A stretch of 64,000 nt of DNA from Gorsachius magnificus (GCA_034008185.1 CM067082.1:155131895-155195894); one strand, 5' to 3'; counted from the stretch's first letter, positions 1 to 14,387 are shown. A program made the numbers and translations. Notes: generated by a model not told the origin, from the sequence alone.

Positions 1-1237
1 TAGTTTCAGTCCAAACCACATTGGCTTATGTCCTGGTAGAGCTCTAATGCTTTAACCTGATGAAATATAAATAGGTGTGTGCAGCAGAATTATTATATGT
101 GCCTAGGGCAGCTCTTCATAGTTTTCATTCACCATTTGTATTCTTGCTGTTCAGGAAAGCCTTGTTATAATTGCAGAGCCTCAGTAAATAAATAGAAAGA
201 ACAGGGGAATGGCAGGAAGCCTTGGTAAGGCCCTCTTCTTAAGAGACTATGAAGGGGAACTAATTTGTTTCAATCACAGAGGCATCCAGACAATTTCACT
301 ATGTCTTGATCCAATTATGAAAGCAAAATGAGAACTAAATCCACATTTACTGAGAACTGGAGATGTATACTCTAATTCTGGTTAATTCTGTCAAATGCCT
401 TTTGACAGCTCGAGAAACTACTGCAGTTTGTTCACTTTTACACTGGATGACAGTTCTTCTCTAGAAAGATGTTGTGTTGTTTACTTGGATAAAATTCTGA
501 AGTTCTTAAGAAATGGAGTAGTTCCCAGCCATTCAAATGGGGCCATGGCACAGGATCAAGAACTTGTGTATGATACTCTACACTGTTTACATGTTAACAT
601 GTTCCTTGGAGCGATTTTTCTTCTGCACCCACCAACGTCCTAGACAAAATGGTCAGCTGGGTACCACCATCCTGTTCGTAGGGAGGTGGAGAGGAGGTGA
701 TAATTTAGTCAAACAACTGCCTAGGTGTCCACACGCACATGCTTATATTCAACTGCAACCTGCAGACGAGTTGTTTGCTTTTGTAACCTCACAGACTTTC
801 GAGACACCTGATTCCTTTTCCTGGTAAAGTCAAACGTGTTTCTCCCCTAATTCTAGTAGCAACCAAAGAACTTATTTTCTCTCTGAGATCAAGACATAAG
901 GAGTAGGATATCAGTCTAGTGTATTTTGACTCTACTTAATTGAAAAAAGAAAGATTAGTATGCAAATGTCATTAAGGTTGACCTTCCTTAATAGGCAAAT
1001 TAGTAGATATAATTTGCATAGTAATGTGTTTATTTTCTGAATTAATTTCACTTCTTTGTCTCAGAAGACTATTTGTTCATTGTTTATTTTGCAATACCCA
1101 GAATTAATTTTAGCTTTTCTTGTCAAGAATACTACATTTACTAAAATTACTGTTGCTTTCATTATTCGAACTACTTTGGATGGTGAAGAAACATTAGCGA
1201 TAAATAAATAATGGGTTACACTGAGGGAAGCACTACA
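1..1237. other. Unique AT-rich DNA, no gene seen
   Basis: No convincing gene or repeat was recognised. The open frames at 395-643 and 537-827 overlap each other in different frames, show no domain and look like chance. The stretch holds two octamer (POU-type) motifs in opposite orientation at 960-967 and 1012-1019, reported as a separate feature. Confidence 0.6.
954..1025. promoter_or_regulatory. Inverted pair of octamer motifs
   Basis: ATGCAAAT at 960-967 and ATTTGCAT at 1012-1019 lie inside longer inverted arms (954-967 and 1012-1025, 13 of 14 bases complementary). A second small inverted repeat, attaagg (971-977) and ccttaat (986-992), lies between them. ATGCAAAT is the classical POU/OCT binding site. 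A regulatory role is inference from motif content only. Confidence 0.25.
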
Positions 1238-1455
1238 AGAATCACACAGAAAGACAAGGGTTGGAAGGGACCTCCAGAGATCATCTACTCCAACTACACT
1301 GCTAAAGCAGGGTCACCCAGAGCACATTACACAGGACATCATCCAGGTGGACTTTGAATATCTCCAGAGAAGGAGACTCCACAACCCCCTTGGGCAGCCT
1401 GTTCCATGGCTCTGTCACCCTCAAAGTGAAGAAGTTCCTGGGCAGGTTTTTGTCA
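1238..1455 (-). mobile_element. CR1 LINE 3' fragment
   Basis: Read on the - strand, the fragment encodes the last residues of CR1 ORF2 (TEPWNRLPKGVVESPSLEIF and onward to VLCNVLWVTLL) and continues into the CR1 3' end, with the usual ggttggaagggacctcc block near 1259-1275 on the + strand. Only the last ~220 bp of a LINE is present, as is typical of 5'-truncated CR1 copies. It closely resembles the fragments at 42650-42850 and 47499-47655, so the three probably belong to one subfamily. Boundaries are good to about 10 bp. Confidence 0.85.
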
Positions 1456-4400
1456 CATGAAGCCACCAACTGGATAACTACAGGCAACAGAGAAATGACT
1501 GCAAAATACTTTGGTTTAGATTGCAGGGCTTGTGATAATAAACTTCTATGAATTTGCCTTTAAGCAAGGGCATGCTGTAAACCAAAATTAAAATCTAATT
1601 GTCACCTTGAGCTAGATGGTATTAATATTAGTAATTCCTAGTTTACGCTGCTATACTTGAATGTGCACTTGTCTTTGGGACAGAGGGGGAATCAAAATGA
1701 AAATAGATTATGAAGAAAAAAGGAAAATTTTTAGTTTATGCAGGAGTCAGAGAAACATCTTTGAAGAAGAGTTTTTGTAACTCACAGTGTTAACTCAACT
1801 TAGTTGAACTTGCTGATATTGCAAACTTCATAATTCTAAGTCCTGGCAGGGGGAAGAAAAAAAAACCAAACCAAATCAAAACAAACAACACACACCACAC
1901 CACCCCCCTCAACAATGTTCTTTAAAAGTGCTTTTTGTTTAGAAGTGACAACATTCATTACTGCTCCCCTTATAAATCACTGTACGCATTAACATAACAA
2001 TTGCTTCTCATTCTCTCTGAGAATCATTAGTAACTCTCCAAGTCTCAGATAATTATATCTTAGGTTTTTTAAACAACACCTGTGTTACTTTTAAAGCTTT
2101 CTAGAAACTGTTGCTGGGAGAAAAAAAAAAGGACAACTTTTCAAGTCTCATTTGCATATGATTCCCATAAGATAACTCGTTCTCCAAGAATTAAATTGAA
2201 ATACAGTGAGAAAATGCCTTAACTCTCAAAGCTTTATTGGAACTCTTGTTCCAGTTGTAGGAGTAATAACACTATCTGTGTTACGTTCCTAAATAATAAA
2301 GATTCCTTTCTGCCTTCCTGCATTTTGTTTTGTTTTAAGTTTTGCAGTGGAAAGAAATCTTTCTGTTTAAATCTCTCTTGGCTTCTATACCACTCTCTTT
2401 AAACCTGGCTTCTCTTTCTGAAAACTTGGAAAAATCCCTTTGGCTACTGAGCTCATACAATAAAATATAAATGTATAGCTAATTACAAGGATATGCAAAT
2501 AACACCAGGTCATCTGAATTTCTGGTTAGTTTTGATTGATTGAACTGGGAGCATACCAGTTGTGGAGAGTACTGTACCTACATGCCCATCAGTGTAACTA
2601 TTTATATAATAATGTTCAGCCCTCCGCACTCAAAAGGAATCAGGTTGGAAAAGACATTTTATGGAAAACATTAATGTTAATGGCATCAATTTGAATAAGA
2701 CAGGTTAAGGAACAATTTACACAAGCAGTGGAAAGGGCAAAAAAATTTGGCCACATGGGCTGAGTAACAGCTGGAATCAGGATGGGGAAAGAACATGAAT
2801 GAGCTTCATCATATCTGATTTCAACATCATTTAATCTCCTGCTAATCCAAGGATCTATAAAATGGACTTTAAATTAATGTGAGTGAAAACCCAGCAATTT
2901 TATTTCAAAGGGATCACATAAAAAGTGTTCATTCTAATTCCAGGAACTCTTTCTTTAGTTACCTCTAACCAAATACCCCCTTAAACACACACATAAACAT
3001 AAAAGAAAGTATTCTTTCAAAAAATAAGTGGTTTATTTTTATTTCTCTTTTTCAGCAGTTAGAAGCATAATGCAAAGCACTCTTTCCATTCTGGCTGCTT
3101 TTCACCACTTACATTATGATGGGAAAATTGTAGTGACATGCTTTAGCTATAAAAAATATCTTTGAAAGCCTTGACCAATATCTGTGGGATGTTTTGAAAC
3201 ACTTGGATGAAAGGTGCTATAAAACTAAGAAGTATTATCCCTATTTGTATTCTGACACTAATATTTACCTTTAGGCTTGGACTTTGGGCAGAGTTTTCAA
3301 ACTCTGTTCCCATTTAAGGAAAGCAAATGTGCACAACTTTCTAGCTGGGAAGAAACAGAGCAAATGTTCTCCATTTACCATTCTTGTTAGTTATACATTG
3401 TCCCCTATTAACATCTTGACCTTCTCAAGAGAGCCGCAGAGACATAATGCATCAGAATAATTTTTGATATGCTACCATATAATTAAGCTCATTGAAAGAG
3501 GGAATAAATAGTGCATTTGAGAGAGAAAAATTGGGTACTTAACTGTCCTGAAGAACATATCACTAAACATGGTAACAATCTCTTTCAACCCATCCACAAC
3601 AATTAAAAAAAAAAAGATATTTTATACAGAGATGCAACGTACAAAGTAAAAATAAAACCAGGAATATTTTACAATCTTGGTTCGCTCTTGAGTATAAGGA
3701 AGAAATGGATGTAGCAAACAAATACTTCAGCTAGGCTTCCTGATTCCTGCCAGTGTTTTCTTACAGAATTATTTGCTTTCTCAGATCCAGCTTCCCTATC
3801 TGAACAACAGAGAAATCAGTCTCCACCCTCCTGGCAAAGGTTTTATGAGGCTGATTTGGGATTTTCAATGTGCCCATCTATGGGAGGCTTTTTAAATGTA
3901 AAATACATTTTCTCTTGTTTCTGACTCATTTCGTTAATGCATTAGTGTTTCACCTCTGAATTCTGTGGTTTAACTAGAATAACCTTGCATCAATTTGCAA
4001 TCCAATATGGTTTTAGTTACGCTAGTTTTCAAGCTGCTTGAAGTATGCGCATGGGTTTGTCAGGATTCAAAATTCATCTAACAGAGACAAGCCAAACTCC
4101 TTCGTGGTTTAGGATGACTGTCACAGTTAAACATAATCTTGTCTAAACCCTCCTGGTTTTGTCCTCGATTTTGTCACACAGACTCTGCCAGGCTTTAATG
4201 CTCTGTAATTTCATTAGCTCTCATAGCACTTGCAGAGAACTTTACTTCTAATAAAACATTGCAGTATCATTTCTCACCCTCTGGCTTGACGAGCCACCCA
4301 TGGAGGTGATCAAACACTACTGTGATGGATTTGATTTAATTCAAGCTTCTTCCTTTCACCTTTTGTTTTGAATCCAAAGCGCACCACCTGCAACCCCTTG

Positions 4401-4814
4401 CCTTGCAGCCTTTCTCTGACTCCATTCTCATCATTTCTCCTCTTTCTCCCTCTCTTTGCCCCCAGGCCTCTCCAGGCATAGATTGAAATGGGGCTGGAAA
4501 GGAAAGGAGAAGCAGTGAGGAAAGGGATTGGGCTGTCAGCTACAACTCAAGGGTATGAGTGTGCTTCACCGTGGGTAATGCTAACACTCTTAAATCCACC
4601 GTTGGCATAATGAATTACAACTGATCTCAGGTGACTACCTTCTCTTCATTAAAAAGATGACTAAAAGAGAAGAAAAACAATCAAATGTCTATATTTCTCC
4701 GTGTTTATCAGCTAGCATCTCTGTAGGACTTTTTGCTGGCCACAACACTACCCAGTTTGGAATCACTTCTCTACCCAGAGAGGGAAAGGAAATGCAGTTT
4801 TACAGGCAGCAAAG
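1456..4814. other. Unique AT-rich DNA, no gene seen
   Basis: No gene was recognised. An A/C-rich low-complexity patch lies at about 1854-1910. Two more exact octamer motifs occur at 2150-2157 and 2493-2500. A 20-odd base similarity to the CR1 3' end near 2641-2665 is too short to call. Confidence 0.55.
1854..1910. repeat. A/C-rich low-complexity tract
   Basis: The tract passes from a poly-A stretch into CAAA, then CA/CCA units, and ends in a C run. It is simple sequence with no clear repeating unit. Confidence 0.7.
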
Positions 4815-5194
4815 TGTCCTGGTTTTGGCTGGGACAAAGTTAATTTTCTTCCTACTAGCTAGCATAGTGCTGGTTTGGATTTAGTACTAGAATGTTGATA
4901 ACACACTGATGTATTTAGTTGTTGTTAAGTAGTTCTTATACCAGTCAAGGACTTTTTGAGCTTCTCCTGCTCGGCCAGGGGCGTAACAAGCTGGGAGGGA
5001 GCACAGCCAGGACAGCTAACCCAAACTGACCAAAGGGCTATTCCAGACCATAGAACGTCATGCTCGGGGGGGTTAGTCGGTCGGTCGGGGGAAGAGTGAT
5101 CACGGCTCGGGGACTGATCGCTGCTCGGGACGGGCTGGGCCTCTGTCGGCGGGTGGTGAGCAATTGCATTGTGCATCACTTGTTTTGTATAGTC

Positions 5195-5200
5195 TATATA
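5195..5200 (+). promoter_or_regulatory. LTR TATA element
   Basis: TATATA sits upstream of an AAT/ATT-rich tract and about 45 bp before the ATTAAA signal, in the same relative place as in the two provirus LTRs. Activity is not shown by sequence alone. Confidence 0.5.
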
Positions 5201-5243
5201 TTCTCTTACCATTATCATTATTACATTATTATTCTTTCCTCTT

Positions 5244-5249
5244 ATTAAA
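5244..5249 (+). terminator. LTR polyadenylation signal
   Basis: ATTAAA within CTTATTAAACTG, a block conserved in all four LTR copies of this window, marks the polyadenylation signal of the LTR. Confidence 0.55.
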
Positions 5250-6644
5250 CTGTCTCTATCTCAACCCATGGGTCTTACGGGTTTTTTTTTCCCCCTGATT
5301 CTCTCCCCCATCCCACTGAGGGAGAGGGGGAGTGAGCAAGCAGCTGCGTGGTGCTGAGTTGCCAGCCGGGTTAAACCACGACACAAAGGAAGGCAGAGGG
5401 GGATAGTTTGAATCCTAGCTGCAAGGAACTATAAAGCATTTATAAAAAAATTCAGTGTTGTAATCTAACTCCATACACACAACATATACCAAAGAAATTG
5501 GAGAGACTGATGCTGTCCACAGTAAACAGGTCAGAAAAACTGAAGGTAATGTTTTTTGGATGGCTCCCACAGTGGTAAGAGTTTCTCAAAACTTTAAAAG
5601 GTGTGAGGAAATGTGACTTTTCTCCTCCCTAACGGGCAGCTTGCAGCCAGGAATGTTGCTATGAGGGTGATTAGAGCTGATGCTCTAGGGAAAACTTCTG
5701 AGGGATGGTGAACACATTTTTAGGTATTTAAAAGACATAACAATGTAGAAGGAGCATCTCTCTAAGTAGGGCTTCTGGCAGTCATTTTACCGGGAAGAGC
5801 TTTTAAGGAAGAGCTGGCTTTCACTGGGAAACACAAAACCACAAGTGCAAAGCTGCTCCCACTCTCATTGCCAACTACTTCATTCCGCTGTGCTTCTTTT
5901 ACAGATTATATGAGATGCTCTTCATGATACAGGCAAAAGCAACAGACCGTGGCTGTGGACACTGTGGGAGATTATACTTTGCTTCTGTTCATGGTCTCAG
6001 ATGCCTTCAGCAAATAAGCTGTTCCAGCATTCACTGTCATACAAATCCCCATCTTTAGTCCATGTATCATGATAGGGCCAGGCTTCTTGAACACATGCCT
6101 CTTGGGCAGCCTGGGGATGTAAAAAAATATCCATAATGCCTACAAAGTTATAAAAGCCAAACACCCCACAGCTTGAAATTAAGTTAATACATTTAGAGGA
6201 AGGGGTAGAAATAGCACGACTAAAATGTTATGAGATTGAGTTAGCAACGCCATGAGACTGACCTTGCAATAACACACTAAATCACTCACAGCTGGATGTG
6301 AGAGAAGGATCCATAGACTATAACTACAGAAGTAAATAACAAAATAGGCCAGTGACCTTTCTCTGGCCTTGCGAATGAGTAACATATGACAGCTCACATA
6401 TAGATAACTGAATTCTGTTCTTCCCCCAAAATGAATGTGGTCACATCATCCATCCTGCATCCTGGGAACAGCTTCAGCACTGTGCTACTCCTTAGATAGT
6501 AACTGGGTATAGTCTGGGAATAAGCTGGTTTGTATGGGACAAAGTCATCCCAGGAAGAGGGATAAGAAATTAATAGCATATGGCCATGCTCAAGCCTAAC
6601 CCTAAAACCTAGCCCTATTTAGTTTGTTAGTTTAGGATCAATAC

Positions 6645-6663
6645 AATAAATAAATAAATAAAT
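6645..6663. repeat. AAAT microsatellite
   Basis: About five copies of the tetranucleotide AAAT. Confidence 0.85.
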
Positions 6664-9600
6664 CCCCATCAGTGTGCACCCTTCTGTCCATGTGTAAATA
6701 TGACGAGACCAATGTTTTCCAGTGTGTCATACAAATGTTTCTGGTTTTCCTCTGCCAATCGTGTTACTTACAAATGATTTCTTAATTAGTCTACACCAGT
6801 TCACAAATGTTTTTGTGCTGTATTTCTCAGTCAAACTTCTTTTCCCATGACAGAGAAGACTTATTCTTCCCACCCCCAGGAGTTACTACATGAAATGTTT
6901 CAATTTGGGCTCAGCCAGTGTTTAGGCTGTATGATTACAATGGTCCCTCATGGGCCTTCAAGTACAATAAAATGCCTCGAAATACCTCTTGAAATGACCT
7001 TCCGGAGTTTTTTATTTTTTAGGATAAAATACCTTTGTAATTATATATTTACAGTATAGTATTTATGAATAACATCAGTAAAAATGTCCTTGAGTTAAAT
7101 GGATACTTATTTATTATCACTCAATATGTTTTCTTATTAGGATGTAGAGCAGAATGATTTATAGTGCATCGTCATTAAGTACAGTAGATTATCGCAGCTT
7201 GGAAGAATAATAATAAAAAATGAATAAATGCATGCAATATTTTGCAGTATAATAAGAACTACTATTTAAATAGCTTGATTTAATCAGGCACAGGCTATCC
7301 TGGTTTCAGATGAACACTGTGTTCTTTCCTGAGGCATGTAAAAAAAATGACCGTAATGTAAAAAAATGAAGCAGAATAAGCAAATCTCTCCTCAAGCAAG
7401 CACTTTTAAGATTTCTGGACTACTTATGGTCAGCTTTACATTTAGAACTAAACTGAGCTATTTTATTTAAAAAAAAGAACAGTTGAAATGCAACACTGAA
7501 ATTATTAAAGAAAAATATTTAGGTTAATATGAACACTTTCTTTTTGGACTTCAGAAATGAGAACCAGGAAAATGCCACTTTAAGAATCAGATTCGGGCTG
7601 AGAAATGTCTTTATGTCTAAAGCTTAATGATTTTATTCAGAAGGAAAGCTATCTTCCGTAGAATTATGCTTAAGAATGTTTCACTTTATAGATGCAATGG
7701 ACACATCACGTTACCTATAGAGCTAGGCATCTCCAGAAGGTTTTCCAATCAAATTCTCTTGGATGCCCCTTTTAGGGTAATATAAACTACCCCTCAGAGG
7801 TGCCTTGTTCTCTCCTTCAGTAATAAAGGTGGCTGGGGTGACCAGATAATTTGGACAGCTAATTTCAGACACCTGTGTTATGAATCCAACACCTAAGGAA
7901 GAAATAGCAACTTCTACATGCACGAAGCTGTGAATTTAATTTCTCTTCCTTCACGTTGTACAGGATATTTCACACAAATATAACTGATGATGTCAGAGTA
8001 AAATAATAAAGGGGAGAGGGGGGAGTCTATAATTCCAACATTTTTCTGCTATGAATATGCATCCGTCAGCTGAATACTCACCTGGAGGAAGCAGGACTCC
8101 ACTTTTTCCTTTACACATTTAAAAAGACCGCAAGTAAACACTAAAACTTACTGGAAGAAACAGTTGAGAATCAGCGGTGTACACTGTTAGTAGATTATTT
8201 GGAGGTCAAAAGCAATCAATTTCAAAGTCAGCGGTAGGACAGCTATGTTACATAAGATGCAAGATGCCTGAAATAGCACTGTGACAAGGACTCTGTGAAA
8301 CGGTTGTATAGAAAAAGCTGTATAAAGAAAAAGCATTATTTATTTACTATGTTGATTCCACTTATTCTACCTCCATTTCTTTTCAAAATTAGGACAAGAA
8401 GGTAAGTTGAAGAAAAAAAAAACAATCCAAGCCGTCTACTCTGAAGTCCTTCAGAGGAAGCTGTTTCTCTCCCTTCTTAAGAGCAGTGATTTGTGTTCAT
8501 TCATCATTATACAGACAATTTTAAGGAGACGGGATCTAACCCAGAGCTGTCAGAATATAGCACTGAGATGGGTGTAGGTGTGCCTGAATGTCCTTGCAAA
8601 CGGTGTAGCTTTCACTAAAAAGCAGCAGATATCCTGTTTATAACAAGCTGAAGATGAGTTACAATATCAAACATAGTAAAGTCTAATAAAACTGTACCCT
8701 GAATCGGTCTGATCTGCCATACAAGCCCAGGACATCTGCATATTGCATACCCAGCAGGAGAGCTGGGCAGGATTATCATAGCTAGCAACACCCCAGAAAT
8801 CTGCTATGCCCAGGGACATTAATCAACATTTCTGCTGGAAAGTGAGACCCTTCTCTCCCTCACTAAGAATTAGCCATTTAAATAACTTTATACTCTGCTT
8901 TTATCTTTCTTCTTATTGTATTTTGGCCTTCTTAACAGCATCTTCACCAATTCAGATTCATGACCAGTGTATCATATCATTAAGAAATAGGCCAAGACAA
9001 GCTAAAGTAAAAGACACAACCACAGCAGGGTGTTTCGTACTACCTAGAAATAGAAAAGGAACTGCATCTCCCTTCTCAATCACAAACAGTTTCATTTGGT
9101 CTGATTTAGATCCCTGCTTCCTCAGCCTCCTCTGCCTCAGCCTTGTGGGACCCCTGTGAAACTCAGTCCAAACACACAAAAGTGTGTTGTAGTCCAAGGA
9201 CTCCAGAACCTATGTTGTCTTTGAGGAAAGCAAGTTTAAGTGTTCATTTCTGCACGGCTGCTGGAGTGATCAATGGAAAGTAGAAAGTTATATGGATAAA
9301 TTGTGCGTAGCATCTTTCCAGTGCTGCTAGCAAAGTATAGGAGAAACAGCACAAAAGCAAGGTCAGTGCCTGTGACTCACAAGATTCAATTTTCTCAAAA
9401 GCAAGGAAAAAGCAGAATATAAAAAGAAAATAAAAAGAAGAAGAAATTATACTTTTTTTACTAAAAGTCATGGAAGAACACAAAGGCCGTGTTTAAAAAA
9501 AAAAAAAACAACAAACCCATAGTTCAGAATAAAATCATTCTAAGATACTTAAGTGTTGGAGTTGACTCATCTCCTTGTAAATGTATGCATCTGAGATACT

Positions 9601-10920
9601 TTTAGTAACCAAAACCACAAGGTTGGTCAGTCTTTCTGGAATCAGTAGGAAGGAATAGGTACCTTAAAGCTGCACTTCACTGAACACATTTTGGATGTCT
9701 ACCTTAGGACCAGCTAAATCTTCCTACATTTTACCAGATTAATTCACCTTTGGAGAAGGTCCCAAAAAATAATTTAGAATGAGAAAATATATCGGAAGAA
9801 CAGCCTTCCCCACAAAATACCATTGTTTTCTTTGTGTTGATTCCAAAACCAAACAAGCATGAAAAAAAATCAGTTAGTAATGGACTGAATCATCCTCCAA
9901 AAAAAGAAAGAGCATCAGCCTCCCTGCATGCCCAACATGCACAGTGATGTAGACAACCCCAAAGAAAAGCAATTGGGTGACAATATTTTGAGGGAGTATT
10001 GGGCATGCAATGCATCTTCCTCCTTTACAGAATCTGATGTTAATCTAATGTGAGTCATTTGGAAGAAACAACCTAGTGTGCAATACGATGAACTTCATAT
10101 TGGCTTGCTTATTGTGATATTTTCTTTATGACCATATTCAGTTAAAACATTTTTTTTTTCTTTCTGGAAAACAGACAAAAGGAAAAAGAAGTGAACTTCT
10201 TGCCAGCTGACACTTGAGTTGTTATGAGACAGTCAGATTCAAAAAGGTATTTAGGATGAGAACCATCTGCCCTAGTGGAGATCCCAAGTGCTTAAGGGTT
10301 AGATTCAGCTTGCAGATTAAGAAATGTAGGTGTCTTCATGCAGGTGTCCAGATTACAGCTGGTTGTCTGACCTCTCATTATAATTAGTAGATATCTAGTC
10401 AGTAGAGTTAGTGAAGTTTAGAAAGGAAGTCACCTCACTTAAGAACTGGACAACTGGACAACTGTAGCAGGATTCAGTTCCCTAAATATAGGCATCAGAT
10501 GCTGTATTGTATCCCAGTGTTGTTCCAAAAATTTTAGGTTTCCCATAGGTCCTGTGTCACATCTGCCAGCCCTCCACTGATGTCTTAGATGTGAAGGCAA
10601 CTGAACCTACAGATCAGCTGAACTGTTCCCCAGACTCTATTGATTGTGCTGACTAGATCTACACTTTAATAACAGCCTAGACACCTGTGGCAGTATAAGC
10701 ACATCAGACTGAAGCAAACATGGCAGTTACTTAGATATATTACCCTTCAAGACCTCTAAACAGGCCTAAAAGGAAGTTGGCTGATGTTGTGTAGGTCTTC
10801 AGTCCTGAAATAGTGACGACATGAAGATCACACAGCAATGGTGTTGTGGATGAGGTAGGTAGCTGAACATCATCACAGTTTGACAAGAGTACTTCATGGG
10901 TACAGCATACAAGATAACCT

Positions 10921-10946
10921 TTATTTTATTTTATTTTATTTTTTAA
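10921..10946. repeat. TTTTA microsatellite
   Basis: About five copies of TTATT/TTTTA in tandem. Confidence 0.85.
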
Positions 10947-12970
10947 ACCAAAGATCAGTCAGCATTTGTCATGTTCAGTGGTGTTGGGACACAAGAAAAA
11001 AGTAAGAGCCGTGGATGTTCAAAGGTTCAAAGATAAGATTCAATCCCATCGCTGCAGGCTGAGGTAACTAAATCTACCTGTCCTTGATGCAATACTTCTC
11101 TCCAAGTCTCTCTTAAAGAATCAAAAGTGTCAAGGCATATCACTGGGAAGTCCTTAGGAAAAAAGAGGGACTGGAAGCTTGCTTGAAAAAATGAACATGT
11201 CTTATGGTGAGCCCATCACTCAAGGAGACAAGACTTCTAAGTTTTGATCAAGGGCACAACAGCCTTTAGATCCAAAAGAACTGAAGTTCACTATCATGAA
11301 AAGCACCACTTTAAAGCAGTGATTTGAACATATCCTTAAACTATTTTTTACTTTCTTTTTTTCCTTTTGCCTGTGTGCTAAAATGGAAATTTTAAAATCT
11401 GGAAGAAAAAAGAAAAGAAAAGAAAAACGAGAACAAGAGTTCAAATAAATTGATAGAAATTATGTTCCATAACATAAACACTATTGGTTTTCTGCTTTCC
11501 ACCATGAAAAAGTAAAAGAGCTGTTGGGTATTTAAGGTTTCTCAAGCCAAAAAATATTGGCTTCAGAGTGTGTGAGGGACTCAGGAGTGTTCAAATATGA
11601 CGCAGACACTCAAGCAAAATGTGAATTGTGTATAAGTTGGGAATGGAATTTCTGTGGTCCATCATCCAAAGTTGGGGTTATACTGGCTATTTTTTTTGTC
11701 TAGGTGATTTTTAGCCACTAGCTGTTGCCCTCTTGATGACATCATTTTGCCAAGCTGAAGGCCTACCATGTATATTCAACATATTTTGCTGCTGCATCAG
11801 TCTGGCAGAATAGGAATTCATGAGGATGGACAATTATTTTGACCTTACTGCGCTAATGGAAAATATGTCAAAAACATTGATTTGACTACTTTCCTTTTAT
11901 AGTTCAAGGGAATGAGCCAACTGTGGCAAGTGTTTTTAACTGCACTAACAGATGGTACAGTGTGTTCTAGTAATAAATAAGAGCTTTACCTATTGTGATA
12001 CTTGAGTGCTCGTCCCGCTAGATGCAATCGATAGTAGACTTGTTCTCATTTTAACAGAATCCAAAAAGATTGTAGCACATTCAGAGTGGTTTCAAACCAT
12101 TAGCTAACAAAGCCACAAAGGAGCTCAACAAGGAACAGTGTTATAGAAATGCACCTAGGAAAAATTAGAGACAAGGATCACTATGAACATTGACTCCAGC
12201 AGTGCAAGGGCAAGGACAGATCATAAGAGGTGCTGGTACCTATGACTGGATGTAGACCACTGTTCTGAACCAGACCGCTTAGCTTGGTTACTGTGAATGT
12301 AAGATGGCCACCCATGAAGTTTCAGAAGCTCAGCTACCATAGTACTAGAATTCCTCCTGACACGTGCTTCCCAAAAGCCTGTTAGGTGCCAATGGAAACA
12401 GACTGAAAGATGCTACAAGGCATGCATTATTATCTTAATACACTGGCTTGACCCCAACCAGGATATATCCACCCCAAAATTAGATTAGCAGTTCTCAACT
12501 GCCAATCCGGTCAATGTGACAATGTCGTTCATATACAATGAGCTGAAGATTTCTGCTCAGTTACTGGTGGACATGGAAGAACATAGACAATGAATTCTAG
12601 CTGCTAGTTGAGCTTTTAAAATCCTAATCATAACATTTTATCATAATCTTATTCAAATTCCACCAGAAAGTTCATTAATGTTTAGATGTCAAAATGGAAG
12701 GAGAGGATCTTGGAAAAATCAAGTGACAGATAGAATCATCTAGTTAAGCTGCATCGGAGTCAGAAAAGAATGACATTTCAGAAGGAGCATAGTAGTGAAA
12801 CAGACTGCTTAACCTGGGAGAGACTCTTTATCATCATGACAAAGTATCACATATATTCTCCTTCAACTGACTTCAATTCATGGGATTTCAGAGGTACTAT
12901 TAAAACCAATTTTACAGTAATACTTCTGGAACTCGGAGGTACTGTAAAATAAATTTTTGAAAGAGGAAAG

Positions 12971-12999
12971 ATATAGGGATATATATAGGGATATATATT
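12971..12999. repeat. Short GATATAGG-type tandem repeat
   Basis: Two and a half copies of gatatagg/gatatata in tandem, purine-rich and AT-rich. Confidence 0.6.
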
Positions 13000-14120
13000 G
13001 CTCCTTTGCTGTTAAGGATCAAAGGCTCTATCAGATCTTCTGTCAAGAAGGAAAAAATGAACAGACATAGGTAAGGCCTAAGGTAATGTTATGTGAGAGG
13101 CACAACAGCAGATCAAAATGTCAAAAGTCCGCCTCAGCACTGTTTGTTCAGGAAAAGGCATACTGGTTTCATTAGTCAGCAGTACTCCAAAGGAGTGAGG
13201 CAGCTGGTGTTACACTTAGCCCCCTTTGCCCACTGCCCCACTTTAAATGAGCAAGTATCCACTCATAGTTCAGTTAACTGAAGTAGCCTTTGCCACAAAC
13301 CAGTGATGCAAACTTGGCTCCCACTTGCATTTTTTGCATGGTCAGACAGTTTAATCATCAGTCCCTCACCTTCCCATGAGGTTCTGAAAGGAAGGAATAT
13401 TTTGTTATACCATAATGAAGCAGATAGCAGATCTCATTGCCCCAGGAAACTGGGAAATGGAAGCTTTAAAGAATCAAAAATGAGCTGGAAGTGTTCAAGT
13501 GTTTCAGAAATATTCAGGGTTCTCATAGTGTATGTTGAGTAATAAGGTATTAAGAATATATTTAAGAATAATGATAAACTATAGGTGTCAAGGTTTAAAC
13601 TTCTACAGAAGCAACCAAAAGGCCAGTTTGTAGAGATCTCCAAAAGACCTCATGCAAGGAGCATAACATACCCAAGGTGCCTGCTGAGGGGTGCTTGTTT
13701 AGCAGATGTATATGCTGCTGTGGGAGACACTAACAGGGTCTCCAGCACCACTTCTCTTTCCCGCAGTAGTTAAAAATCTTCTGCCTGCAGCAAAGGTAGC
13801 TGGGCAAGGGTGCAAGGTTACCTCTTCCACTTGCACATCTTTTTGCAGTGTTCATATCTGAAAATGGCAAACTGATTTCAGCTCTTAGCAGGGGAATGTG
13901 GATACACATCCCTCTCTTCAGCAAAGAATTAAGTACACCTCCACTGAATTTTGGATAGTCCTAACATCATTCTTCATCAAGAGTTGCTTGGGGAAACTAG
14001 AGGAAAACAAGCTTATTATAGTAGCATTCAAAACCAGAAGACCATTAAGCATTAATTTAAAAATTAGAATGACATTTATGATTTGATAAGTGTCAGCTTT
14101 AAACAAAATACATATTCTTC

Positions 14121-14144
14121 AAAAACAAAAAACAAAAAAAAAAA
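14121..14144. repeat. A-rich tract
   Basis: CAAAA-type units grade into a pure A run. Confidence 0.7.
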
Positions 14145-14387
14145 GACCCCAGAAAACCCACCCCAAACCTCACAACTTACTGTAGATGTTATATCAGTAA
14201 GAATTTGGTGAGAGGTAGAAGAGGATTGGATGGTCTGAGATCACTCTCTCCCATCTTCAGCAGCTTGAAAAGCATTAATGCTTCCTGAAACCACTAGAAA
14301 CAGCTAAACCATGAGTCACTGAAACTGAATTTCACAGCCTAAGTAGCAGGGAGTATGTTATACTGGGAGCTCTCTCCCCTTCATAGG

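Larger units (their letters stand above)
4810..5388 (+). mobile_element. Solo LTR of the ERV-L-like family, with target duplication
   Basis: The LTR itself is 4815-5383 (569 bp), begins TGTCCTGGTTTTGG and ends AACCACGACA, and is flanked by a perfect 5-bp direct repeat CAAAG (4810-4814 and 5384-5388). It aligns over its whole length with the reverse complement of the LTRs at 21427-22040 and 27669-28285, but with many substitutions and small indels. No internal retroviral sequence adjoins it, so it is the product of LTR-LTR recombination. A TATATA element at 5195-5200 and an ATTAAA polyadenylation signal at 5244-5249 place promoter and polyadenylation signals as in the provirus LTRs. It is older than the provirus, judging by divergence. 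Confidence 0.93.
5389..12950. other. Unique AT-rich DNA, no gene seen
   Basis: No gene or complete mobile element was recognised. Simple repeats at 6645-6663 (AAAT) and 10921-10946 (TTTTA) are listed separately. The open frames in this stretch (for example 8806-9159, 117 codons) overlap antisense frames, have no recognisable domain and match chance expectation. Confidence 0.5.
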